This document shows, one piece after another, positions 1-8,438 of a DNA stretch of 64,000 bases; the stretch's first letter is position 1; every line of letters begins with the position of its first letter. The DNA is from CAWHYG01 sp963833505. GTDB taxonomy: Bacteria > Eisenbacteria > RBG-16-71-46 > CAIMUX01. The translations under genes and the position numbers were made by a program. Location: NCBI GenBank assembly GCA_963833505.1, contig CAWHYG010000008.1:62001-126000 (forward strand), written 5' to 3'. The notes beneath the pieces are model-generated. The model made no database searches. It saw only the letters and a list, made by a program, of their open reading frames with translations, and was not told the origin of the DNA.

Positions 1-998
1 CCGCGCCATCCAGAATCGTGATTCGCGAGGCGTCCGGCACGACCATGACCCGAGCCCGCGACAGGATCCGCTCCATGGACTCCAGGTAGAGTCGGCGGCG
101 CGTCACGCTCCGGTCCCGGCGATATTCCGCCAGAAGGCCGACGAAGCGGTCGGCCTCGCCGCGGGCCTGGTTGACGCGCATGTCGGCCTGTCCCTTCGCC
201 CGGCTGATCATTCTGATCCGCCCGGGCGCGGGCGCCGGGGACGACCTGGTTCGCGTAAAGCTGCGCATTCTCAATCTGGCTTTCGGCGTCCTTCCTGGCC
301 GTCGTGACGTCGTCGAACGCCGCCACCACCGGCGCGGGAGGCGAGACGATCTGGAGATTGCCGCTCAGGAGCGCGATCCCGGCGCCGTAGCGATCCAGCA
401 GGCGCTGCGCCTCGTTGATGGCCTCGATCTGGATCTCGGACTTGGCGCCGGTAAGCACGTCATCCACCCGGCGGAAGGCCACGGCGGCCGTCATGGCCGA
501 CTCGACGGCGCGCTCCACCAGAAAATCGGGATTTTCGGCGCGGAAAAGATAGTCCCCCGGATCCTTGATCCGGTACTGGGCCACCATCATGAGCTTGAGG
601 ATGTTCTCATCGCCAGTGAGCATGTCCGACCGGCGGGCGTCCGCTTCCGAGAGCACGAGTTTTCCCAGAAAACGGAAGCCGACCTCGATCCTCTTCACTT
701 CGGTGGCCCGCGTCCGATAGACGCGGTCGATCGGCCAGGGCGCCGCCAGGTGCAGCCCCGGGGCGGTGCGGCCGTCGATCCGGCCGAAACGCAGGACCAC
801 GCCGCGCTCATTGGAGCCCACGGTGTAGAGGCCGGAGAACAGCCAGACGACGACGGGCAGAGCCAGAAGGCGCCAGGCTTTCCGGCCGGAGAAGGCGGCG
901 AGGACGGCGCGGAGGCTCTCGGGAATCGCGGGAGGCGGACCACCCGGCGAAGGTCCGGGCGGCGCTCCAGGCGGCTTGTCAGACGGGCTCTCGGTCAT
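1..998 (-). pseudogene. hflK: HflK-like SPFH protein, 3' end outside the window, apparent frameshift
   Basis: Third gene of a minus-strand SPFH operon. The ATG at 998 overlaps the upstream hflC-like stop as ATGA. The protein has a proline-rich N-terminus, one membrane segment (LLALPVVVWLFSGLY), the SPFH entry motif SNERGVVLRFGRIDGR and the HflK-type LTGDENILKLMMVAQYRI. The reading frame breaks at 209-215: minus-strand CAGAATG must lose one A to continue as ADQMISRAKGQADMRVNQA and then LLAEYRRDRSVTRRRLYLES, the usual HflK C-terminal region. Without correction it reads low-complexity nonsense. The gene runs off the window start. HflK with HflC normally forms a membrane complex controlling the FtsH protease. 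The break is probably a one-base sequence error, since both sides are well conserved. Confidence 0.8.
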
Positions 999-1939
999 TT
1001 CGAATCCCCGGAACCGGCCCGCGCCGCCAGCGTGTCGGGCCGCATGCCCTGCAGCTTGGGATCGTTCAGGAGCTTCAGGTACTCCATGCCCGGGGGAAGA
1101 AGAATCGTGGTCTTCTCCGTCATGGTCTTTTCATAGGACGAAAGGGTGCGAAGGAACTCATAGAACTCGCGGCTCTTCCCGTAGGCCTGGTTGTAGACAC
1201 GAGCCGCCTCAGCCTCGGCCTGGCCCTCGATCTCCAGGGAATCCCGCTTGGCCTCGGAAAGGATCTCCAGCGTCTGGCGGTCGGCATCGGCGCGGATGGC
1301 CGTGGCGCGCTGCTCCCCTTCGCTCCGGTAGCGGGTGGCGATCTGCTTGCGCTCCGCCTGCATGCGCGCGAACACGCTCTCCCGGTTCTGGTCGGGGAGA
1401 TTGATCCGCTTGACCCGGAAGTCGACCACTTCGATGCCGCATTCGCGCGCCGCCGCCTGGCCGACGTCCGTGCGGATGTCGTCCGCGATCTCGGCGCTCT
1501 TCAAATCGGACGGATTGATCGAAATGAACGCGCTCAGATCATGCCGGCCGAGCTGCTTGCCCAGCTCCGAGACCACGACGTCCCTCAGGTAGGACTCCGC
1601 GCCTTCCCGCGTCCCGACCGTCTGCAGGAAACGAAGCGGATCCTGGACCTGCCAGCAGGTGTAACTCGCGACCTCGATGTTCTTCTTGTCGCGGGTGAGA
1701 AGCTCCCGCGGCGGCTCATCCGCCCCGGGAACGTCGAGAACGAGAAGGCGGCGATCGATGCGCGCCACGCGATCGAAGGGATACGGGAGCTTGAGCTGGA
1801 GTCCGGGGTCCCCGACGACCCGCACCGGCTGCCCGAATCGGAGCACGATGCCGTACTCGGTCACCTTGACCGCGAAGAAGGCGGTGGCAAGCCAGACCAC
1901 GGCGATCAAACCGGCCGCGATCAACAAGGCTCTTTTCAT
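995..1939 (-). CDS. hflC: HflC-like SPFH protein (protease modulator)
   Basis: The 314-residue protein has one N-terminal membrane segment (residues 4-24) and then a complete SPFH/band 7 domain (VTEYGIVLRFGQPV, LTRDKKNIEVASYTCWQV) followed by a long charged helical region rich in Ala/Glu/Arg. This matches HflC, which lies mostly in the periplasm and works with HflK on FtsH. The start ATG overlaps the stop of the permease-SPFH gene (ATGA, 1936-1939), and its own stop overlaps the next start (ATGA, 995-998), so all three are translationally coupled. The family assignment is firm. Whether it serves FtsH or the fused permease upstream cannot be told from sequence. Confidence 0.9.
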   Translation of the reverse strand: MKRALLIAAGLIAVVWLATAFFAVKVTEYGIVLRFGQPVRVVGDPGLQLKLPYPFDRVARIDRRLLVLDVPGADEPPRELLTRDKKNIEVASYTCWQVQDPLRFLQTVGTREGAESYLRDVVVSELGKQLGRHDLSAFISINPSDLKSAEIADDIRTDVGQAAARECGIEVVDFRVKRINLPDQNRESVFARMQAERKQIATRYRSEGEQRATAIRADADRQTLEILSEAKRDSLEIEGQAEAEAARVYNQAYGKSREFYEFLRTLSSYEKTMTEKTTILLPPGMEYLKLLNDPKLQGMRPDTLAARAGSGDSK

Positions 1940-4200
1940 TGCAGATCCTCCGGCAAGGGAACGGGAGCCGTGGTCGCGGGCGTTCGGCCGGTGAACGGCG
2001 GCTCGTCGAATCCTTGACCCCGCCTGATCCAGAGGACCGGGCCTTTGCTGCGGGAGCCCGTGAGATCAACGTAGAGATCCAGCCCGGGCAGCACCCGCTC
2101 CAGCGTTTCCAGGTAGAGCCGGGAGCGCGTGAGCGTCGGATCCCGGCGATACTCCGCGCTTTGCGCCTCGAAGGAGGCCGCCTCTCCCGAGGCGATCTGC
2201 TCGCGTTCGGCGGCCTGCCCCTGCGAGACGAGGATCATGCGCGCCGAATCCCCTTCCGCTCCGAGAACGGTCCGCTCCCGGTACTCGCCCGCCGCGTTCA
2301 CGGAGGTGACCGCGTCCTCCTCCGCGCCGGCCACGTCGCGGAAGGCCCAATGCACGGGGCTCGGCGCCTGCACCGAAGTGAGCCGGAAGCCGATCACGCG
2401 CACTCCGGCCCGATAGGAATCGAGCGCGCCCTGCATGAGCCGCCCGCCGACGTCCGCTTCCACGTCGGCGCGCGAGGCGGTGAAGAGGGAGTCGATCGGC
2501 CGGCTGCCGAGCGCCTCCTGCAGAGCGCGCAGGGCGGTGGCGCGCACCAGCCCGTCCGGATCCCGTACGCCGTAGAGGAACCGGCCCACCGCGACCGCGT
2601 TGTCCTCCACTTGATACTGTGCGACCGCCTGGACGTCGATGATGTTCTCGTCCCCCGTCAGCATCCAGGATTCGGTGGGCGATCCGTGCGTCGCGGCCTC
2701 GCCGGCGAGGATCGGCCCTTCATCCTGGATGGCCGGCGCCAGGGCGGCGGCCCCGGAACCGGAGCGGAATCCCACCTCGACGCGGCGGATCTTCTGCACC
2801 GAGACCCGATCGGCGCGGCCGAACGGAGCCGGCCAGTGATAATGCAGGCCCGGCGGAAGGTAAGGCTCGGTGACGGCTCCAAACCGGATCACCGTTCCGC
2901 GCTCGCCCGGCGCCACCTGGAAGAAGCCGCTCCAGAGATACCCGACGACGAGAACGACCGCGAGCGCGAGGCCCGCGGCGCGCGCGCTCACGCGCCAGCC
3001 GGTCTTCCTCTCCAGCCAGGCGACGGCGCGCTCCACGCCTCTCTGGCGCAGCAGGCTCAGGACCGCGAGAAGAAGAAGGACGACCGCCGCGACCGATCCG
3101 AGGGAGCCGCCGCGAGGGGCGGTGAGCCCGGCCGGACTCGGCAGATGCAACCGGGCGAGCCGGAAAAGCACATCGAGCGCCGCGCCCATCGCGACGCTCA
3201 GGCCCACGACGCAGGCCAGATAGATCCCGAAGACGAACCGGCCGAACTGCTTCGCCAGCACGACCAGGCTCGGAAGATTGGTGGCGGGACCCGCCAGCAG
3301 GAAGACGAGCGCCGCGCCCGGACTGATTCCGACCGCGATCAACGCCGCCGCGATGGGAACGGACGCGCTGGCGCAGACATAGAACGGGACGCCGAGCGCC
3401 AGCATGATGAGGTAGGTCACGACGTGCCCGCCCGCACGGGCGGTCAGGCTGGCCGCGGGAAAGAGCGCGGCGATGGCCGCGCCGAGCAGCACGCCGATCA
3501 GGATCTGCCCGATCAGGTCATCGAAAAACTCGACGAAGCCGTAGTTCAGGGCTTCGAAGAGCCAGAGGCGCGGCGCGGGCACGCTCCGGGCGGACATTCC
3601 GTGGGCTTCGCCGCCGGCAGCCCCGGTACCGGAAGAGCTCTCTGCCACCGCGGTCCGGGCAGCGCTCCCGGCCACCACGGCGTCGCCAGCTTCGCCGGCG
3701 ACCCCTGACCTGACATCGGTGGCGCCATGGTGCGGGGTCGCGCCGGAGGATTCGCCGCCGGGTGTTGCTGCGCCGTGGCGTTCTTCAGATCCCCGCGCCT
3801 CCGCCAGGTTGATCACCAGGCCGGTGATGACGCCGGTGAAGAGCGCCGCCAAAGGACGGAAGATCGCCACGACCGGCCCGATCAAGCCGTAGGTGACCAG
3901 GATGGAAACGATGTCGGTCTCAGGGACGCTGATCAGAAACGCCGCCACCGTCCCCTTGCGCGCGCCTCGCCGCAGAAGGGTGACGCCGGTCGGAAGCACG
4001 CTGCACGAGCACAAGGGCAGCGGCACGCCCAGAAGCGCGGCCAGGATCACGGGCCGAACGCCCTTCCCTTCCAGGGGCGCCAGGAGGCCGGCGCGCCGGA
4101 GGAGCAGGACGTGAAGCAGGCCGGCGAGCGCGAATCCGAGAAGCAGGTAGGGCGCCGACTCTTTAAGGATAAGAAACGCTTCTGCCAGAAGTTTACCCAT
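1936..4200 (-). CDS. DUF318/SO_0444-type permease fused to an HflK-like SPFH domain
   Basis: This 754-residue fusion starts the operon. Residues 1 to about 345 are a polytopic permease of the SO_0444/DUF318 type (putative Cu/Zn efflux), with two half-repeats carrying PLPLCSCSVLPTG (Cys64, Cys66) and the matching PFYVCASASVPIA. Between the halves is a Gly/Ala/Ser-rich linker (about residues 135-205) of repeat-like character. After two more membrane segments, from about residue 425, comes a full SPFH domain (APGERGTVIRFGAV, LTGDENIIDVQAVAQYQV, EYRRDPTLTRSRLYLETLE) like HflK. No frameshift separates the halves. The ATG at 4200 follows AGGA. Metal as substrate is inferred from the family only. 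Confidence 0.85.
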   Translation of the reverse strand: MGKLLAEAFLILKESAPYLLLGFALAGLLHVLLLRRAGLLAPLEGKGVRPVILAALLGVPLPLCSCSVLPTGVTLLRRGARKGTVAAFLISVPETDIVSILVTYGLIGPVVAIFRPLAALFTGVITGLVINLAEARGSEERHGAATPGGESSGATPHHGATDVRSGVAGEAGDAVVAGSAARTAVAESSSGTGAAGGEAHGMSARSVPAPRLWLFEALNYGFVEFFDDLIGQILIGVLLGAAIAALFPAASLTARAGGHVVTYLIMLALGVPFYVCASASVPIAAALIAVGISPGAALVFLLAGPATNLPSLVVLAKQFGRFVFGIYLACVVGLSVAMGAALDVLFRLARLHLPSPAGLTAPRGGSLGSVAAVVLLLLAVLSLLRQRGVERAVAWLERKTGWRVSARAAGLALAVVLVVGYLWSGFFQVAPGERGTVIRFGAVTEPYLPPGLHYHWPAPFGRADRVSVQKIRRVEVGFRSGSGAAALAPAIQDEGPILAGEAATHGSPTESWMLTGDENIIDVQAVAQYQVEDNAVAVGRFLYGVRDPDGLVRATALRALQEALGSRPIDSLFTASRADVEADVGGRLMQGALDSYRAGVRVIGFRLTSVQAPSPVHWAFRDVAGAEEDAVTSVNAAGEYRERTVLGAEGDSARMILVSQGQAAEREQIASGEAASFEAQSAEYRRDPTLTRSRLYLETLERVLPGLDLYVDLTGSRSKGPVLWIRRGQGFDEPPFTGRTPATTAPVPLPEDLQ

Positions 4201-4259
4201 GATGTCCTAAACCAAACCTAGGCAGGGGGACACCGGATCGCAAGGGGAAACTCCCCACC

Positions 4260-5135
4260 TTACTTGAGCCTTATCTCGAAGATCTCGGGCCAGCGCTTGC
4301 CGCCCACGAAAATCCGCTTCGTTCCCGGATCATAGGCGATTCCGTTCAGGACGTCCTCGGGCTCGGCCCGCGCCGAAGGCGGCCGCAACCCGGTGAGATC
4401 GAGGTAGGAAGTCACGCGTCCGGACGTCGGGTCGATGCGGACGATCGTGTCGGTCCGCCAGACGTTGGCCCAGATCTCCCCATGGATGTACTCGAGCTCG
4501 TTCAATCCCGCGAGAAGCTGCCCGTCCAGGATCACCGGAAGGCTGCCCGTGGGAGCGAACGTCGTCGGATCCAGGTACGTGAGCGAGCTGGTTCCGTCGC
4601 TCATGATCAGGTTCCGGCCGTCGTAGGTGAGGCCCCAACCTTCGTTGTCATAGGTGAACTCGCGAATCCGTTTGAAGGTGGAGAGGTCGTAGACGATTCC
4701 GCGGTTCGTGGTCCAGGTGAGTTGAATGAGGCGCTGGTCCACCCGGGCGAGCCCTTCACCGAACAGGTCATCCGGAAGGCTCACGGACCGCAGCACCTTG
4801 CCGGTCTGGACGTCCACCTTCCGCAGCGTCGATTGCCCCAAAAGACCTGTGCTCTCGTAGAAGAAGCCGCGGTCGTAGAGCAGTCCCTGCAGGAACGCCT
4901 CGGGGTCGTGCGGGTAGGTGGCCACCACCTCCCAGGCGACGGGCAAAGCCGGCGTGGCGGCTTGCGCGGCCGCGGGTTCGCCTTGCTCCGAGGCGCTCCC
5001 GCGCACCATTTTCGAACGCGCGACCAGCACCCCGGCCAAGACCAGAATCGCCGCCGCGACAGCGACCGCCGCGGGCCCCCAGGCGCGAGCGTTCCGGGCC
5101 CGAGAGCGCCCGGAAGACCGGACTTTCCTTCTCAT
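4260..5135 (-). CDS. Membrane-anchored glutaminyl-peptide cyclotransferase
   Basis: The 291-residue protein has an N-terminal membrane anchor (GPAAVAVAAAILVLAGVLVA) followed by the five-bladed beta-propeller glutamine cyclotransferase domain (PF05096). Characteristic blocks are FLQGLLYDRGFFYESTGLLG, NEGWGLTYDGRNLIMSDGT, LNELEYIHGEIWANVW and LNGIAYDPGTKRIFVGGK at the C-terminus. The family converts N-terminal Gln to pyroglutamate, here on the outer side of the membrane. I chose the ATG at 5135 because it keeps the basic residues and anchor. Longer upstream reading frame is Arg-rich and unlike the family. The start is only 23 bp from the divergent ZIP gene. Confidence 0.88.
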   Translation of the reverse strand: MRRKVRSSGRSRARNARAWGPAAVAVAAAILVLAGVLVARSKMVRGSASEQGEPAAAQAATPALPVAWEVVATYPHDPEAFLQGLLYDRGFFYESTGLLGQSTLRKVDVQTGKVLRSVSLPDDLFGEGLARVDQRLIQLTWTTNRGIVYDLSTFKRIREFTYDNEGWGLTYDGRNLIMSDGTSSLTYLDPTTFAPTGSLPVILDGQLLAGLNELEYIHGEIWANVWRTDTIVRIDPTSGRVTSYLDLTGLRPPSARAEPEDVLNGIAYDPGTKRIFVGGKRWPEIFEIRLK

Positions 5136-5138
5136 GAT

Positions 5139-5158
5139 GAGGACGATAGCATACCAGG
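5139..5158 (-). promoter_or_regulatory. Possible extended -10 promoter for the cyclotransferase gene
   Basis: On the minus strand, TGGTATGCT (5156 to 5148) resembles an extended -10 element (TGN-TATNNT). It would place a transcript start about 5-7 nt before the ATG at 5135, giving a nearly leaderless mRNA. That fits the absence of a Shine-Dalgarno there. No -35 was assigned. Weak evidence. Confidence 0.25.
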
Positions 5159-5878
5159 ATGGTATTCCTTGTCGGCTTGGCCACCGTTGTTTCCACGTTC
5201 CTGGGGGGACTCTTCGCCCTCCGCTTTCACGACAAGCTGCATCTGATCCTCGGCTTTTCCGCCGGAGCGCTGATCGGCGTCGCCTTTTTCGACCTGCTTC
5301 CGGAGGCGCTCGCCGTCGGGGAGACACGCTTCGGCTCGGCCGGTTTGACCAGCCTCACGGCCCTCGGCTTTCTGGTCTATCTGGTCGCCGACCGGCTCAT
5401 CGTGCTGCACGGGCACAGCGACGGCCACTGCGAGTCCCTGGCACATCGTGGTTGGATGGGGGCGGGCTCGCTCTCCCTCCACAGCTTCCTGGACGGCCTC
5501 GCCATCGGATTCGCCTTCCAGGTGTCCCGCGCCGTCGGGATGGTCGTGACCGCGGCCGTGCTGACCCATGACTTCTCCGACGGGATCAACACGGTCAGCA
5601 TGATCCTCCGGAACGGGGGTTCGCTTCCGAGCGCGCTCCGCTGGCTCTCGGTCGACGCCGTGGCGCCCTTCCTCGGCGTTCTTGCCACGCGGTTCTTCAC
5701 CGTGCCCGCGTCCTCCCTATCGGTCCTACTCGCGGTCTTCGCCGGGTTCTTCTTCTACATCGGCGCGGGCGATCTTTTGCCGGAAAGCCACCATGCGCAT
5801 CCCACCAAGTGGACCACGCTTGCCACTTGCCTGGGCCTTGGCGTGCTTTACGTCGTGGTCCGCCTGGCGAGAGTCTGA
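5159..5878 (+). CDS. ZIP-family divalent metal transporter
   Basis: The 239-residue protein with about eight membrane segments carries the two ZIP metal-site helices, HSFLDGLAIGFAF (TM4) and THDFSDGINTVSM (TM5). The loop before TM4 contains His and Asp (HGHSDGHCES). ZIP proteins carry Zn, Fe or related ions into the cytoplasm or between compartments. Length is normal for short bacterial ZIPs. The gene starts 23 bp from the divergent cyclotransferase and lacks an obvious ribosome-binding site, but a later start would lose the first membrane helix. The metal cannot be decided from sequence. Confidence 0.9.
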   Translation: MVFLVGLATVVSTFLGGLFALRFHDKLHLILGFSAGALIGVAFFDLLPEALAVGETRFGSAGLTSLTALGFLVYLVADRLIVLHGHSDGHCESLAHRGWMGAGSLSLHSFLDGLAIGFAFQVSRAVGMVVTAAVLTHDFSDGINTVSMILRNGGSLPSALRWLSVDAVAPFLGVLATRFFTVPASSLSVLLAVFAGFFFYIGAGDLLPESHHAHPTKWTTLATCLGLGVLYVVVRLARV

Positions 5879-5896
5879 TCGCGGAAGGAGGGCTCC

Positions 5897-8338
5897 GTGC
5901 CGGCCCGACCAGGGGACAGACCAGCGGCCATACCGGCCGGCGGATCCGCGGTCAGACCATCGGGCGGATCGACCAGATCGGAACGCAGGCCGGCAGGACC
6001 AGGATCTCCGCACCCCCATGGGAGATTGAGCACCGGAGCGGGCCCGACCCGTCTCATCTTCCTCGGCCTCTTCCTGATTTCCGCCGCGACGCTGCTCTTT
6101 CAGGTCACATTCACCCGCATCTTCTCGGCCTCCATCTGGTACCACTTCGCCTTTCTCGTCGTGTCGATCGCGCTCTTTGGATTTGGAGCCAGTGGGGTCG
6201 TGCTCTCCCTGGAGCGGACCGCCGGCCGCGGGCCGATCCGCCCGAGCTGGTCCGCCGCGCTTTTCGGTGCGACCACGGTCCTCGCCTACCTGGGTACCAA
6301 CGCGATCCCCTTCTCTCCCTTCCGGCTCCTCCAATCCCCGATCCAGTTCCTCTATTTCCTGCTCTATGTCGTGCTCCTGGCCGCTCCGTTCCTCTTTGCC
6401 GGACTGACCACCGGTCTGCTGCTCCGGGAGTGGCCGGCGCGAGCGAGCCGCTTGTACGCCATCGACCTTGCCGGCGCCGCGAGCGGAACGCTGCTCGTCT
6501 TCCTGGCGCTGCCGCGCCTCGGGGCTCCCGCGACGGTCTTCCTGGCGGCCGGGATCGCCTTCATCTCCGCGGCCTGCCTGGCGCCGGAGCTCCGCCTCCG
6601 CTCCGCGTTCGCCGGGTTGTGCGCGCTCGTGGTTCCGTTCCTGGTCGCTCCCGCCTTGATTCCGGACGTCCGCGTGGACGAGACCAAGCTGAGGGCATCC
6701 ATGATGGAGGACGGCCGGGGCCGGATCGCCTACGCCGCCTGGAACATGCTTTCCCGGATCGACGTGGTGGAACGGCCGGACCAGGACCCGGCCATCCTGA
6801 TCGACTCCGCCGCCATGACCTGGCTTCGGCCTTCCGGCGGCGACCCGGCCAGGCTCCGCGCCCGCATCACCTCGCTGGCCTATCAACTCCGGAAGCAGGC
6901 CGGGGCGGTGATCATCGGTTCGGGAGGCGGCGAGAACGTGCAGACCGCGCTCGCCCTCGGCGCTCGCCGAGTCACCGCGGTCGAGATCAACCCGACCATC
7001 GTGGATCTCGTACAAGGCCGGTATCGAAACTACATCGGCGGCGTGTTCTCCGACCCCCGGGTGCGGCTCGTCCGGGACGAGGGCCGAAGCTTCATCCAGA
7101 GAAGCGGCGAGCTCAACGACGTCATCGAGCTTACACTGATCGACACCTGGGCCGCCGGGGCCTCGGGGGCGTACAGCCTGAGCGAGAACTACCTGTACAC
7201 AACCGACGCTTTCCGGGCCTACTACCGGCATCTGTCCCCGGATGGACTGCTCGCCATCACCCGCTGGACCTTCGAGGCTCCCAGGCTCCTCGCCCTCGGC
7301 CGGGCCGCGCTCGTTTCCCTGGGCATCCAGGATCCCGCGGCGCACCTGCTTCTGCTGGGCCAGGATCGCCGCGTGCTCTTCCTGATGAAGCGCGCACCCT
7401 TTACCGCCGACGAGCTGGGCTTCGTGCGGCAGGCGGCGCAAGAGCACGAGTGGGAGATCCTGCACGATCCGCTCCAGCCCAACCCCCGGAGCGCGTATGA
7501 CCAGTTGCTGAGTTCGCCGGATCCCGAGGCCCAGTTCGCCTCGTCCTGGACCACGCTCAGGCCGGTGGGCGACGACAGCCCGTTCTTCTTTCAGATGGGA
7601 CGGTGGCGAAACCTCAAGCTCGGATCGCTCGCGAGCCTTCGCGGCGGGAGCTTCCTTCAGCCGCTCTCGCTCCCGGTCGGGCAGGTCGTCCTCTTGTCCG
7701 CGCTGCTTCTCGGCCTTCTGCTCTCGGTCGGGCTGCTCGCGATCCCGCTGCGACTCGGCGCGGTCCCGCGGGAGGATCGCTACCTGTGGCTGGGGTACTT
7801 CGCCGCCCTGGGCGTAGCCTACATGATGGTCGAGGTCGTGCTGATGCAGCGTTTCGCGCTCTTCCTGGGACATCCAACCTATTCGGTCACCGTCGTGCTC
7901 CTCTCGCTGCTGCTCTTCTCGGGGCTGGGCGCCTGGCTGTCCGATCCGCGACGGGGAACGATTTCGGGGGTGCTCCGGCCGGTCGCCTTCGGGCTGCCGC
8001 CGGCGCTGCTTCTGCTGGCCTTCGCCGCCCCTCCCGTCATCCGCTCCTGGATCGGGCTACCCCATCCGGCCCGGGTCCTGATCGCCGTCGCTTTGATCGC
8101 CCCGGTCGGCACGCTGATGGGCGTTCCCTTTCCGGTCGGCATTCGCGCCGCGGGATCGTCCCATTCCGAGCACGTGCCCTGGGCCTGGGCGGCCAACGGT
8201 TGCGGAAGCGTGATCGGATCGAGTTGCGCCGTCCTCGGCGCCATGATCTGGAACTTCAGCACGATGCTCGTCGTCGCCGCGGCGCTCTATGCCCTCGCGC
8301 TTTGGGGAGTCGGGCGCAAGAAGACCCTGGCGGTCTGA
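5897..8338 (+). CDS. Polytopic membrane protein with spermidine-synthase-like domain
   Basis: The 813-residue protein has N-terminal membrane helices (residues about 50-260), a cytoplasmic Rossmann-like domain of the spermidine synthase family with the nucleotide-binding loop VIIGSGGGENVQ and acidic VTAVEINPTIVDLV, then a second membrane block. This architecture is known in uncharacterised bacterial aminopropyltransferase-like membrane proteins, and the real substrate is unknown. The GTG start at 5897 is chosen for its strong AAGGAGG site 6 nt upstream. The first 47 residues are Pro/Gly/Arg-rich and lie on degenerate repeats, so a later start is possible. The gene follows the ZIP gene by 18 bp, probably in one transcript. 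Confidence 0.8.
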   Translation: MPARPGDRPAAIPAGGSAVRPSGGSTRSERRPAGPGSPHPHGRLSTGAGPTRLIFLGLFLISAATLLFQVTFTRIFSASIWYHFAFLVVSIALFGFGASGVVLSLERTAGRGPIRPSWSAALFGATTVLAYLGTNAIPFSPFRLLQSPIQFLYFLLYVVLLAAPFLFAGLTTGLLLREWPARASRLYAIDLAGAASGTLLVFLALPRLGAPATVFLAAGIAFISAACLAPELRLRSAFAGLCALVVPFLVAPALIPDVRVDETKLRASMMEDGRGRIAYAAWNMLSRIDVVERPDQDPAILIDSAAMTWLRPSGGDPARLRARITSLAYQLRKQAGAVIIGSGGGENVQTALALGARRVTAVEINPTIVDLVQGRYRNYIGGVFSDPRVRLVRDEGRSFIQRSGELNDVIELTLIDTWAAGASGAYSLSENYLYTTDAFRAYYRHLSPDGLLAITRWTFEAPRLLALGRAALVSLGIQDPAAHLLLLGQDRRVLFLMKRAPFTADELGFVRQAAQEHEWEILHDPLQPNPRSAYDQLLSSPDPEAQFASSWTTLRPVGDDSPFFFQMGRWRNLKLGSLASLRGGSFLQPLSLPVGQVVLLSALLLGLLLSVGLLAIPLRLGAVPREDRYLWLGYFAALGVAYMMVEVVLMQRFALFLGHPTYSVTVVLLSLLLFSGLGAWLSDPRRGTISGVLRPVAFGLPPALLLLAFAAPPVIRSWIGLPHPARVLIAVALIAPVGTLMGVPFPVGIRAAGSSHSEHVPWAWAANGCGSVIGSSCAVLGAMIWNFSTMLVVAAALYALALWGVGRKKTLAV

Positions 8339-8370
8339 CCTCGGCTTGACATTGTCTGCAACCTTCCGCG

Positions 8371-8405
8371 GGGCCGGGTCTTCCGGAAAAGCCCCCTCCC
8401 CGGCC
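8371..8405. terminator. Stem-loop between convergent genes
   Basis: GGGCCGGG (8371-8378) pairs with CCCGGCCC (8398-8405) across a 19-nt loop, between the ends of the convergent membrane-protein gene and egtD. No clear T-tract follows, so a rho-independent role is uncertain. Confidence 0.45.
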
Positions 8406-8438
8406 CAAACAGACGGCAGGCCCGCGGCCGGGATTCGA

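Noticed and set aside
171..1136. 321-codon plus-strand open frame at the window start
   Set aside because: It is antisense to the HflK-like and HflC-like genes and has no family features.
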